Assembly: GCF_004000805.1 (NCBI RefSeq)
Contig: NZ_BILY01000025.1
Coordinates: 1-64,000, forward strand
Origin: Paenibacillus glycanilyticus NBRC 16618
GTDB taxonomy: Bacteria > Bacillota > Bacilli > Paenibacillales > Paenibacillaceae
Direction: 5' to 3'
DNA length: 64,000 nt
Each line of letters opens with the position of its first letter. Positions within the stretch are counted from its first letter, which is position 1. A program made the position numbers and the translations under genes. Below, in pieces: positions 17,779 through 25,961 of the stretch. Under the pieces are notes generated by a model. The model was not told where the DNA came from and searched no databases. It saw only the letters and a list, made by a program, of their open reading frames with translations.

Positions 17779-19305
17779 TTAGTTTTTGACCAGCGACCAA
17801 TCGTCTACTCTGACCCAATTGCCCGCGTTAGCTACCGAGTATAGACCAATCTGCGCCTTGCCGCTTGTTACCTGGATATTGGGGATCGTGATTTGCGTCC
17901 AGCTGCTAATAGAGGTGTTGATAGCCGCATCCAGCTCAGAGCCTCCATAGTTCTTCACGTAAATTTGCGCCGTGGATTGCCCGCCGCTGCTCTTCACCCA
18001 TACCTTCAAGGTATACGTTCCATTCGGAAGACCGGTTATATTCTGGTAGCGGCTTGCGCTGTAGGCTGTTGCTGCGTATTGGTTACCCGACCATCTTCCC
18101 GAATGCGCGCCGCCTTCAATATTCGAGTTAGGATCCGCGGCCGTGTTAAACCACGTACTCCAGCCCGCCAGGTCGATCTGCGATACCCGGTCGGCCTCAT
18201 AGCTTGGATTCATGACATAGTTATTGCCGCTTCCTACGCTCCACGTTCCCGCTGCCGCATCCAGATTGAACTGGCTGAGGGAATTCAGCGTAGGAGTCGT
18301 TCCGCTGAATGAGATCGGCATCCATTGGTTATAGCCGATGCCGTTGCCCGCGAAGTCGCTCCAGCGGTCGCCGCCAAAGAGAATGGTCGTCTGCGAAGTG
18401 CCTTGCACGGGAATAAACATCGAGGTCTGGGACACATGCGAGAAGTCGGCATCCGTTCCGTTCATCACAAACTCACTCGAGTAAGTACCGGTAATATTGG
18501 TTGAAGTAATGCAATAAGTATGGGAAGCGTTCCAGCCGTGCAGGTCGGAAGAGCATAAATAATAGACGCCGTTATACTTGAACATTGCATTCCCCTCGCG
18601 GCCGCCTGCGCTGCTGTTATAAACGTTAACTGCCGGTTCCACGTTCAAGTAATCGGATGCCCGAAGCTCGGACACATACAGATGCGATCTGCCGCTGGCG
18701 TTACTGAATACGAGATAAGCCTTCCCGTTGTCGTCGATAAAAGTAGATTGGTCGCCTGACATATTGTTCACGACATTCGTAATTGTCGACTGGATATGAT
18801 TGAAGGCGAAAGTCCCCGTCGGGGTGCTGCTGGTTGCAAACGCAATCCCGCTGCCTGCCGGTCCCGAATATTGCGTAATCAGGACATATTTCTGCGTATT
18901 TGTGTTATACACGACGCCAAGACGACCCAGCCAATCGGCATCCCAGGTGGAACCGTCCGTTGCCCCCGTAATGACATTGCCCTGGAAGGTCCAGTTCACG
19001 AGGTCCGTAGACGAATAACAGGTGACAGCCGCAAAGCTGGTATCGCTGTTCTTGGACGTCGGATTATTATAGTAGGTTACCGCACCGTTATATTTGACGC
19101 CATACCAGTAATACGTGCTGCCAACCTTTAAAATATTGCCGCCTTGCGAGTAGATGGGATTGCCCGAGGTGTCCTTCCAGAATACGTCATTGTTAATTGT
19201 CTGGCTTGCAGCGTGCGCCGTCTGCGGCAGAGCAAAGGCCAGCACCAGCGCAGCGAACAGAACCAGGCTTTGCATGGCTGACAGCCACTTCAACTGAATC
19301 CTCAT
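17779..19305 (-). CDS. Secreted family-43-type glycoside hydrolase with C-terminal carbohydrate-binding domain
   Basis: A 508-aa secreted protein. The signal peptide ends near QTAHA. A five-bladed propeller GH43-like domain (about 30-350) begins with the motif family GNPIYSQGGNILKVGSTYYW, which is typical of the branch containing exo-beta-1,3-galactanases. The last 150 residues form a beta-sandwich carbohydrate-binding module. The start at 19305 has GAGAGG at a proper distance; an ATG three codons upstream sits too close to that site. It is monocistronic, with a cre-like site and the shared operator-like element upstream. The substrate is probably a plant galactan or arabinan side chain, and the exact specificity is uncertain. 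Confidence 0.85.
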   Translation of the reverse strand: MRIQLKWLSAMQSLVLFAALVLAFALPQTAHAASQTINNDVFWKDTSGNPIYSQGGNILKVGSTYYWYGVKYNGAVTYYNNPTSKNSDTSFAAVTCYSSTDLVNWTFQGNVITGATDGSTWDADWLGRLGVVYNTNTQKYVLITQYSGPAGSGIAFATSSTPTGTFAFNHIQSTITNVVNNMSGDQSTFIDDNGKAYLVFSNASGRSHLYVSELRASDYLNVEPAVNVYNSSAGGREGNAMFKYNGVYYLCSSDLHGWNASHTYCITSTNITGTYSSEFVMNGTDADFSHVSQTSMFIPVQGTSQTTILFGGDRWSDFAGNGIGYNQWMPISFSGTTPTLNSLSQFNLDAAAGTWSVGSGNNYVMNPSYEADRVSQIDLAGWSTWFNTAADPNSNIEGGAHSGRWSGNQYAATAYSASRYQNITGLPNGTYTLKVWVKSSGGQSTAQIYVKNYGGSELDAAINTSISSWTQITIPNIQVTSGKAQIGLYSVANAGNWVRVDDWSLVKN

Positions 19306-19379
19306 TTTCAGCATCCTCTCTTTACGGTATTGGTCCTTAATCCTCCTTCTATTCCTCCTTTCCGCGTTTATCGATGTTC

Positions 19380-19445
19380 ATTTTATAGCGCTTACAAAAG
19401 GAAAAACAGACGAAGAAGTTACGATTATCTTGATTAACCTACGTT
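19380..19445 (-). promoter_or_regulatory. Promoter and operator-like element C (glycosidase gene)
   Basis: Plus-strand half-sites GTTACGAT (19418-19425) and AACCTACG (19436-19443) are 20 bases apart. The -10 TAAAAT, overlapping TATAAA, is on the minus strand at 19380-19387, in the same register as elements A and B. Confidence 0.6.
19383..19396 (-). promoter_or_regulatory. cre-like catabolite repression site
   Basis: TGTAAGCGCTATAA on the minus strand matches the CcpA cre consensus TGWAARCGYTWNCW at 13 of 14 positions and overlaps the -10 region of the glycosidase promoter. This fits roadblock or occlusion repression when preferred sugars are present. Confidence 0.6.
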
Positions 19446-19452
19446 TGCATAA

Positions 19453-19481
19453 CAAAAAAGAAGCGGCTCTCATCCGCTTCC
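19453..19481 (-). terminator. Terminator at the end of the nucleotidyltransferase gene
   Basis: GGAAGCGG, 7-base loop, CCGCTTC then six T on the minus strand. The TGA stop of the gene lies at the edge of the stem and loop. Confidence 0.8.
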
Positions 19482-20255
19482 TTTCGCTGCCTTCTTTATT
19501 TCAGCCTGCATATAATCGGCAAATTCAATGAGTTGCCTCTCATTCCGCTCCAGCAGGTTTCCTTGTCCCATGTAGTCATTCAAGCAGGCCCTCAAAATGG
19601 CATGATACTTGCTCGGCAATACCCTTAGTCCCCATTCCCCTCCCTCTTGCTTGGAGGACACTTCGCCTTCCCGCAAGTAGAGCAAAACCCTGCATAGATT
19701 TAAGGAATAATACACCGGCAAATCAATTATCCCTTTGGATGCTTCGCTTATATCCCCAAGAATGGATTGTATATAATGGATGCTCTCAACGGGCTTGAAT
19801 AGTTCAGGGATCGGAACGCCCCATAAAGTCCTGCCCCTGTAATAAATAACCGTAAGATGCGCGGCTAGATCCGGGTCTTCGAATCCTCCGCAAAGGTAGC
19901 CGGGTTCCGATTGATAACGCTCGCGATGAGACTCCGAGTAGTGGTATTCGAATGGGGTCGGGTACGCAAACTCCTTTGCGTAAGACTCCAATATTATGCT
20001 TAGCTCTATCCCATTGCTGCCGGTCAAGTCATGATCCAGAAGCAAAATATGCCGCGTCATCAGCTGCAGCTCTTCCTTCGAGAGCTTATTCTTTACGACA
20101 AGGATAAGATCGATATCGCTTTTCTGCGGGTTGAAACAGCCCATAGCCAATGAACCGTGCACATAGATACCTGTTAAATTGTCTGATAATATCGACCGGA
20201 AGATGCTAACCGCCTTTTCCAAAAAAGCATCGATATCCGCCATGTCCCCCTTCAA
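19470..20255 (-). CDS. Aminoglycoside adenylyltransferase-like nucleotidyltransferase
   Basis: A protein of about 261 aa with an N-terminal nucleotidyltransferase fold: GSLAMG followed by SDIDLI, the metal-binding Asp pair. The C-terminal helical DUF4111-like domain is the one found in AadA/ANT(9) enzymes. It may adenylylate an aminoglycoside or another hydroxyl compound; sequence alone does not show a resistance phenotype. Start choice is uncertain: the TTG used here follows GGGGGAGG with good spacing, whereas an upstream TTG at 20303 has no clear site and a downstream ATG at 20243 sits too near its own GGGGG. Confidence 0.75.
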   Translation of the reverse strand: MKGDMADIDAFLEKAVSIFRSILSDNLTGIYVHGSLAMGCFNPQKSDIDLILVVKNKLSKEELQLMTRHILLLDHDLTGSNGIELSIILESYAKEFAYPTPFEYHYSESHRERYQSEPGYLCGGFEDPDLAAHLTVIYYRGRTLWGVPIPELFKPVESIHYIQSILGDISEASKGIIDLPVYYSLNLCRVLLYLREGEVSSKQEGGEWGLRVLPSKYHAILRACLNDYMGQGNLLERNERQLIEFADYMQAEIKKAAKGSG

Positions 20256-20421
20256 ATATACGACCTCCCCCTGAATTACAATCACTCCCCCATTATTATC
20301 CAAAATAAAATCCTATGTCTACGGCCAAGATCGCAAACTCCAATATTCAGACATACTTCCTTCAAGATTGAGACAGTCCTTGGGCCTTTTATTTTTATTC
20401 AGCTAAACTTATAAAAACCCG

Positions 20422-20449
20422 TTGGATAATGGTTTATTTGTGATATAAT
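20422..20449 (+). promoter_or_regulatory. Sigma-A promoter of the ABC exporter
   Basis: TTGGAT, 16 bases, then an extended -10 TGATATAAT (perfect TATAAT at 20444-20449), 55 bases before the start codon at 20505. Confidence 0.65.
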
Positions 20450-20504
20450 CTCCATAGTTTTTTACCAATAAAGCATTTACACTAACACAGAAATCGGTGA
20501 TCAC

Positions 20505-22280
20505 ATGTTTCAATTCAAGTGGCTTTGGCACAATCTGAATGGTGATCGGGCAAGGTACATAATTGCCCTATGTCTGTCCGTGATTGGCTCATCGCTCACG
20601 ATTATCAACCCGTACATTGGTCAACGCATTGTCGACACCTTCATCGCAAGCGACAATGCCGTAAAAAACCTGACCGATGAACGATCCCTGCTGATCGGCT
20701 TATGCTTTGGCATGATCGGCTTCTCCCTGCTTCGCACGGGACTCGCTTACTTCACTACCCTGCTTTACGAACGCGCATCGCAAAACATGCTGTTCCGCGT
20801 AAGGATTTACCTGTACAACAAAATTCAAGGCCAAGACATGCAGTACTATGACCGCAACCGTACCGGGGATCTGATGACCAAGATGACGGGCGATCTCGAG
20901 ATGGTGCGCCACTCGCTCGCGTGGATTATCAAGACGATTATCGAGTCTCTTACGATCTTCTTGGCAGCGGTTGTCTACTTCTTCTTTATCGACGTCTCGC
21001 TTACGTTATGGCTGCTTATCCTGTCGCCGCCAATCCTAATCGTCGCTTTTATCTTCGCCAGACGCGTACGCCCGATGTATGTGGATCTCCGGGAGCGCCT
21101 GTCGCAGCTGAATACAACAACGCAGGAAAATATCGCGGGCAACCGGGTCGTCAAGGCCTTCGCGCGCGAGGAGTTCGAGATTCGGAAGTTCACCGAGAAG
21201 AATGTCAATTACTCGACGGCCAACAAGAAGGCCGCCTTGGTATGGCTTGATTATTTCCCTTATCTGGAGACCTTGTCCCAGGCCTTTAACGTTATTCTCA
21301 TGATTGCGGGCGGCCTGCTCGTGATGGACGGCCGGATTACCTTTGGCGAGTTCTCCGCTTTCTCCGCGCTCATCTGGGGTCTATCCAACCCGATGCGCAA
21401 CATTGGCATTATTATTAACGATATTCAGCGGTTTTTCGCCAGCCTTACCAAAATCATCGATGTGTACTACGCCCAGCCTCAAATCGTCAATGAGCACAAC
21501 CCGGTTGTGAAGCACCGCTATAAGGGCAGCATCGAATTCGATAACGTCAGCTTCAAATACGACAGCGCTACGGTGCTCGAAAATATCAGCTTTAAAATTG
21601 CTCCTGGCGAAACCGTTGCCATCATGGGCGCCACGGGCTCCGGCAAAACAACGCTGATCAATATGATTCCGCGCTTCTACGATGTCACGAAGGGCCGCGT
21701 TCTCGTGGACGGCAAGGATGTCCGCAAGCTTGAGCTGGATGAGCTTCGCGGCAATATCGGGGTAGCGACGCAGGACGTCCTGCTCTTCTCCGATACGATT
21801 GACGGCAATATCGCTTACGGCAATCCGGATATGCCGGAGGAGGAAGTCACGAAGTTCGCGAAGCTTGCCGCAGCCCATGACTTTATCCGCAAAATGCCGG
21901 AAGGCTACGATACGGTCGTAGGCGAACGCGGGGTGGGTCTGTCGGGCGGTCAAAAGCAGCGTATCGCTTTGGCGCGCGCGATGGCCGTGCAGCCTCCGAT
22001 TCTCATTCTGGACGATACCACCTCGGCCGTCGACAACGAGACGGAAGAGCATATTCAGCGGAGCCTGAAGGAGCTGGAATTCTCCTGCACCAAAATTATT
22101 ATTGCGCAGCGCGTGTCGACAACGTCGCAAGCCGACCGGATCCTCATTTTGGAGAACGGCCGCGTTATTGAAGAAGGAACTCACGCCGAGCTACTCGCAA
22201 AACGCGGGTATTATTACGGAGTATTTATGCTGCAGAACGAAGGCATCGAGAGAGAGGTGACAGCTCATGGCAAGGAATAA
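20505..22280 (+). CDS. ABC exporter half-transporter with degenerate catalytic site
   Basis: A 591-aa half-transporter: six-helix type-I exporter membrane domain (about 15-310) then an ATPase domain. Walker A is GATGSGKTT and the signature LSGGQ is canonical. However, the Walker B is followed by Asp504 in place of the catalytic Glu (LDDTTSA), and the H-loop His is replaced by Gln535 (IIAQR). These two changes are typical of the TM287/BmrC-like partner in heterodimeric exporters. It overlaps the next gene by 14 bases. The substrate is probably a drug or lipid-like compound and is not predictable. Confidence 0.93.
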   Translation: MFQFKWLWHNLNGDRARYIIALCLSVIGSSLTIINPYIGQRIVDTFIASDNAVKNLTDERSLLIGLCFGMIGFSLLRTGLAYFTTLLYERASQNMLFRVRIYLYNKIQGQDMQYYDRNRTGDLMTKMTGDLEMVRHSLAWIIKTIIESLTIFLAAVVYFFFIDVSLTLWLLILSPPILIVAFIFARRVRPMYVDLRERLSQLNTTTQENIAGNRVVKAFAREEFEIRKFTEKNVNYSTANKKAALVWLDYFPYLETLSQAFNVILMIAGGLLVMDGRITFGEFSAFSALIWGLSNPMRNIGIIINDIQRFFASLTKIIDVYYAQPQIVNEHNPVVKHRYKGSIEFDNVSFKYDSATVLENISFKIAPGETVAIMGATGSGKTTLINMIPRFYDVTKGRVLVDGKDVRKLELDELRGNIGVATQDVLLFSDTIDGNIAYGNPDMPEEEVTKFAKLAAAHDFIRKMPEGYDTVVGERGVGLSGGQKQRIALARAMAVQPPILILDDTTSAVDNETEEHIQRSLKELEFSCTKIIIAQRVSTTSQADRILILENGRVIEEGTHAELLAKRGYYYGVFMLQNEGIEREVTAHGKE

Positions 22281-24045
22281 ATTCGACATCGACGAGAATC
22301 TGGAGTCGCCCTTTAACATCAAGCACTTCAAGCGTGCTCTCGTCTATATCAAGCGCCAGAAGAAGCCGATGATTATCGCCTTCGTGCTGAGCGCCCTGTC
22401 AGCGGGTATCGCGCTCTCCGCGCCTCTGATCATGCAGCATGTGGTTGACGTTACGATTCCGGCCAAGGATAAAGGCGGACTTGTCTGGCTGTCGCTGTTA
22501 ATGCTCGGCACCATTGTGGTCAGCGTTATTCTGGCGACGATCCGCTCCCGCATTATGACCCGCGTCGGACAGGATATTATCTTTGATATCCGCTCCGATC
22601 TGTTCAAACACTTGCAGGAGCTGCCGTTCCAATATTACGACGACCGACCGCAAGGCAAAATTCTGATCCGCGTTGTCAACTACGTCAACTCGGTATCCGA
22701 TGTGTTGTCCAACGGTATCATCAACTTGATTCTGGAGATTCTCAACCTGATCTTTATCGCGGCGTTTATGTTCGCGGTTGACGCCAGATTGTCGCTACTT
22801 ATCTTGGGCGGCCTGCCGATCTTTATCGGCATCATGCTGCTGATCAAGACGAAGCAGCGCCGCGCATGGCAGGCGGTATCGAATAAGAGCTCCAATATGA
22901 ACGCGTATCTGCAGGAGAGCATCAGCGGCATTCGCGTTACGCAAATCTTTACCCGGGAAAAACATAACGAAGGCACCTTCACCCGCTTGTCGGTCAACTA
23001 TCGCAGCGTGTGGATGAGAGCCATGTACTTCAACTTCCTTGTGCCGTTCTCGGTGGATAACCTGACGACGCTCGTAACGACGTCCATTTATTTTGTAGGT
23101 CTCCTGGCGTTAAGCCCGGCGGAAGTCACCTTTGGCGTCATTCTGGCGATGAGCAGCTACGCGGCGCGCTTCTGGCAGCCGATCCTTAACATTTCCAACT
23201 TGTATAACAGCTTTATCAACGCTGTCGCTTATCTGGAACGGATCTTCGAGACGCTCGACGAACCGGTTACGGTCAGCGATGTGCCTAACGCGCGCGAGCT
23301 GCCGGCTATCAAAGGCCGGGTTACCTTCGACGACGTGACCTTTGCTTACGATCCTGGCGTCAACGTCCTTCAGAACCTGAAGTTTGACGTAAAGGCCGGC
23401 GAAAGCATCGCGCTTGTAGGTCCTACCGGCGCGGGCAAAACAACCGTCGTCAATCTGATCTCGCGCTTCTACAATGTCACCGACGGCCGGATTCTGATCG
23501 ACGGGAATGACATTGCGGACGTGACGCTCAAGTCGCTCCGCAGCCAGATGGGCATTATGCTTCAAGACAGCTTTATCTTCTCGGGCACGATTATGGACAA
23601 TATCCGCTACGGCAAGCTGGACGCGACGGAAGAAGAGATTATCGCCGCGGCCAAAACCGTATGCGCGGACGATTTCATCCGAGAATTCGAGCATGGCTAT
23701 ATGACCGAGGTGAACGAACGCGGTTCGAAGCTTTCCCAAGGCCAGCGCCAGCTGATCTCGTTCGCCCGCACGCTGCTCGCGAATCCGCGCATCCTCATTC
23801 TCGACGAAGCGACTTCGTCGATTGATGCCCAGACCGAGCGCCTGCTGCAGAAGGGTCTGAACGAGTTGCTTAAGGGACGGACTTCGTTTATTATCGCGCA
23901 CCGTCTGTCCACGGTTAAGAACTGCGACCGGATTATGTACGTAGCCGACAAAGGCATCGCCGAAGCCGGCTCGCATGACGAACTGATGGCCCAGCGCGGC
24001 CGGTACTACAAGCTGTACACGGCTCAGAAGATGGAAGCCATGTAA
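22267..24045 (+). CDS. ABC exporter half-transporter, catalytic partner
   Basis: A 592-aa half-transporter with a type-I exporter membrane domain and an ATPase domain. Walker A GPTGAGKTT, catalytic Glu514 (LDEATSS) and H-loop AHR are intact, but the signature is LSQGQ (residues 489-493) instead of LSGGQ. Together with its partner this gives one canonical and one degenerate ATP site, as known for TM287/288 and BmrCD. The coding overlap with the upstream gene indicates coupled translation. A strong terminator follows. Confidence 0.93.
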   Translation: MARNKFDIDENLESPFNIKHFKRALVYIKRQKKPMIIAFVLSALSAGIALSAPLIMQHVVDVTIPAKDKGGLVWLSLLMLGTIVVSVILATIRSRIMTRVGQDIIFDIRSDLFKHLQELPFQYYDDRPQGKILIRVVNYVNSVSDVLSNGIINLILEILNLIFIAAFMFAVDARLSLLILGGLPIFIGIMLLIKTKQRRAWQAVSNKSSNMNAYLQESISGIRVTQIFTREKHNEGTFTRLSVNYRSVWMRAMYFNFLVPFSVDNLTTLVTTSIYFVGLLALSPAEVTFGVILAMSSYAARFWQPILNISNLYNSFINAVAYLERIFETLDEPVTVSDVPNARELPAIKGRVTFDDVTFAYDPGVNVLQNLKFDVKAGESIALVGPTGAGKTTVVNLISRFYNVTDGRILIDGNDIADVTLKSLRSQMGIMLQDSFIFSGTIMDNIRYGKLDATEEEIIAAAKTVCADDFIREFEHGYMTEVNERGSKLSQGQRQLISFARTLLANPRILILDEATSSIDAQTERLLQKGLNELLKGRTSFIIAHRLSTVKNCDRIMYVADKGIAEAGSHDELMAQRGRYYKLYTAQKMEAM

Positions 24046-24061
24046 CAACGCAACGCAAAGC

Positions 24062-24095
24062 AAGGCCCCCGATCGGAATGGATCGGGGGCCTTTT
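24062..24095. terminator. Bidirectional terminator between convergent genes
   Basis: AAGGCCCCCGATC, 6-base loop, GATCGGGGGCCTTTT. It serves the ABC exporter operon on the plus strand and could serve the small protein gene on the minus strand. Confidence 0.9.
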
Positions 24096-24098
24096 CTA

Positions 24099-24518
24099 TT
24101 ATCGCGATAACTTGATAAGAAGCTTTTTCGCCGATTCGGTTTCGACCGTGATTTGGTAGCGCTCTTGTACTGCTTCAAAATCAATGCTGCCAGTCTCCTT
24201 GGAGGCTACTGTTTTCTCCCAGACGGTCTCGTCATCATGGCTGACCTTGAGGATAAACGTTCCCTCCTCCGAGGACGCCTCATACGGGATGCTTACCGAA
24301 CCCGCTTCCGCGACGGAGAAATCGTCTACCTTGTAAGTCCCTTTCAGCGAGCCGATCTTCAAGCTCAGCTTTCCGTTAATCTCGGTTTTTACGGTCGAGA
24401 CGGCTACATTGGTTCCATCGGCATATTTGGACGCGACATTAATGACAACAACCGTCATAATGAACAAGGCTAAAAAGATCCAAAATCTGTATTTGGATTT
24501 GGACTTACCGATTCTCAA
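24099..24518 (-). CDS. Small membrane-anchored protein of unknown function
   Basis: About 139 aa and not recognised. One transmembrane segment lies near residues 12-30, then an extracytoplasmic part of about 105 residues rich in beta-type sequence (alternating Thr/Val/Glu), probably a small beta-sandwich. The TTG start has AGGGGG exactly 7 bases before it. An ATG 18 bases upstream (24536) is also open but would lie inside the stem of a hairpin and has no ribosome site. The AGGGGG itself forms the 3' arm of that hairpin, so translation may be sensitive to folding. Confidence 0.7.
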   Translation of the reverse strand: MRIGKSKSKYRFWIFLALFIMTVVVINVASKYADGTNVAVSTVKTEINGKLSLKIGSLKGTYKVDDFSVAEAGSVSIPYEASSEEGTFILKVSHDDETVWEKTVASKETGSIDFEAVQERYQITVETESAKKLLIKLSR

Positions 24519-24525
24519 ATTATAA

Positions 24526-24568
24526 CCCCCTGGCATTTTTGTCCGTCGGACAATAATTCGCCAGGGGG
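24526..24568 (-). terminator. Hairpin between capA-like gene and small protein gene
   Basis: Outer stem CCCCCTGGC (24568-24560 read on minus) with GCCAGGGGG (24534-24526), and an inner perfect stem TTGTCC/GGACAA. TTATAATTTG follows on the minus strand, a weak U-tract. It may be the terminator of the CapA-like gene. Its 3' arm also holds the ribosome site of the next gene. Confidence 0.55.
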
Positions 24569-24590
24569 CTTCTAATCCCTCTTCTTGCCG

Positions 24591-25667
24591 TTATTTTGCC
24601 GATACCGTTCCATCCTCGTTAACCTTCACGTTGAATGAAATCTTGTTCAGCTTCGAGTATGTCGTTTCGTTATAAGCCTGCTCCCTCAGAATCGGTCTTG
24701 TGTTATCGATTTTTACCGGCGTGATTTTGCTGCTCACCTTATCCCCGTCGAACGTTAAAGTAGCAATCATGGAGTCGTACGCTTTATTTGAACGCTGCGT
24801 TGGGGTGAACACAAAGTTGCCGAGGGAATAGAAGATCGGTTTGCCCTTGTACGTCTCAATCCCCTGCAAGCAATGGCTGTGGCTGCCGATTACGGCATCT
24901 ACCCCCGCGTCGATAAAAGCTTTCGCATACGTTCTCGCATAGTCCTCCGGGTAATCCTGGTATTCGTTATTCCAGTGAATATAGATAACCGTTATGTCCG
25001 AATATTTAACGGCGTTCTTAACGTAACGCATCATCGTCTCAAAATCGTAACCCGAGGCGATACCCGCCTTGTTATCCCCCGCATACCAGCTTGGACCCGA
25101 GAGCACCCGGCTTATGCCAACGATCGCTACCTTCTTCCCATTGACCTTCTTGGAGTAGGCGGTAAACGCCTCGTCGATATTGCTGCCGGCGCCGGTATGG
25201 CCAATCTTGTATTGGTCCAGATAATCTATCGTGTCGGTCAGCGCGTCCACGCCGTAGTCCAGCGTGTGGTTATTCGCAACGGATACTCCGTCGATTCCGG
25301 AGTTTACGATCGCTTGCAGCGTTTTGGGAGCGGAGCGGAAAGTGTACGTCTTGATCGCCTTTTGCCCGCGTGTCGAGATCGGAGTCTCCAGATTGGCGAA
25401 GCTGATGTCCGAGCCGGATAATAGCCCGCGTACCTTTTCAAACGGGTAATTCACGCCATACTTATCCATGTTCGCCGCAACCTTCCCATCCAGCAAAATA
25501 TCCCCCGCAAAGCTGATCTCGATCGGCTTGTCCTCCGCGGCAGTCGGCTTTGCCGAAGCCGCTGCAGAAGCAGAAGAAGCTATTGCCGTTACATTGCCCG
25601 CCGCCTCCAGATTAAAGCCCAGAAAAAGAAGCAAAGCCATTACATATTTAAGCACGGTCATTCGCAT
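24591..25667 (-). CDS. CapA-family (PGA_cap) metallophosphatase-like exported protein
   Basis: A 358-aa exported protein: an N-terminal hydrophobic segment, an Ala/Ser-rich linker, then a PGA_cap domain beginning ISFAGDILLDG and containing the family motifs NLETP, NNHTLDYG and GSHSHCLQG. Members include poly-gamma-glutamate export/anchoring protein CapA, but many stand alone, as here, with no capB or capC nearby, so a capsule role is not supported. The start at 25667 follows GGAGGGTACG; the frame is open further upstream. Confidence 0.85.
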   Translation of the reverse strand: MRMTVLKYVMALLLFLGFNLEAAGNVTAIASSASAAASAKPTAAEDKPIEISFAGDILLDGKVAANMDKYGVNYPFEKVRGLLSGSDISFANLETPISTRGQKAIKTYTFRSAPKTLQAIVNSGIDGVSVANNHTLDYGVDALTDTIDYLDQYKIGHTGAGSNIDEAFTAYSKKVNGKKVAIVGISRVLSGPSWYAGDNKAGIASGYDFETMMRYVKNAVKYSDITVIYIHWNNEYQDYPEDYARTYAKAFIDAGVDAVIGSHSHCLQGIETYKGKPIFYSLGNFVFTPTQRSNKAYDSMIATLTFDGDKVSSKITPVKIDNTRPILREQAYNETTYSKLNKISFNVKVNEDGTVSAK

Positions 25668-25794
25668 CGTACCCTCCATGGAATCTATGTATCTTCCGGC
25701 CAAGACTACTAATGTGTATGCTGGGAGGAAGAAATAGATTACTAGAGGCGAATGGCTTTTCTTTTGTTCAAACTTTTGATACAGTAAGAAAAAT

Positions 25795-25930
25795 AACGTT
25801 GTATGCGACTGGCGAAAAAAGTGGAATCAACCACGAGGGAGCATACGGCTTGGACGTTCCGTTCGCCTGGGAAAAGTATCTGAGGACAGACTCGCGTTTT
25901 TCGCGAGCCTTCCGCAGGTGCTTTTTTTCG
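25795..25930 (+). ncRNA. ZTP (pfl) riboswitch with terminator platform
   Basis: The aptamer has P1 GTATGC/GCATAC (25801-25806 with 25841-25846), the conserved GACTGGCG, P2 GTGG/CCAC (25821-25824 with 25831-25834), the conserved CCACGAGGGAGC, and the distal CCGTTCGCCTGGG. The pseudoknot GGCG (25811-25814) with CGCC (25864-25867) is possible. These are the hallmark elements of the ZMP/ZTP-sensing pfl motif. It sits before folD, a classical target. Binding of ZTP, which accumulates when formyl-folate is short, is known to switch such genes on. Confidence 0.9.
25874..25929 (+). terminator. Terminator of the ZTP riboswitch
   Basis: A long interrupted stem closes on CTCGCG, loop TTTTT, CGCGAG. Its lower part pairs AAGTATCTG-GG with CC-CAGGTGCTT, and a run of seven T follows at 25922-25928. 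It ends 33 bases before the folD start. Confidence 0.75.
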
Positions 25931-25961
25931 TTCATGAACAAAACGGCATGGAGGGATTGGA

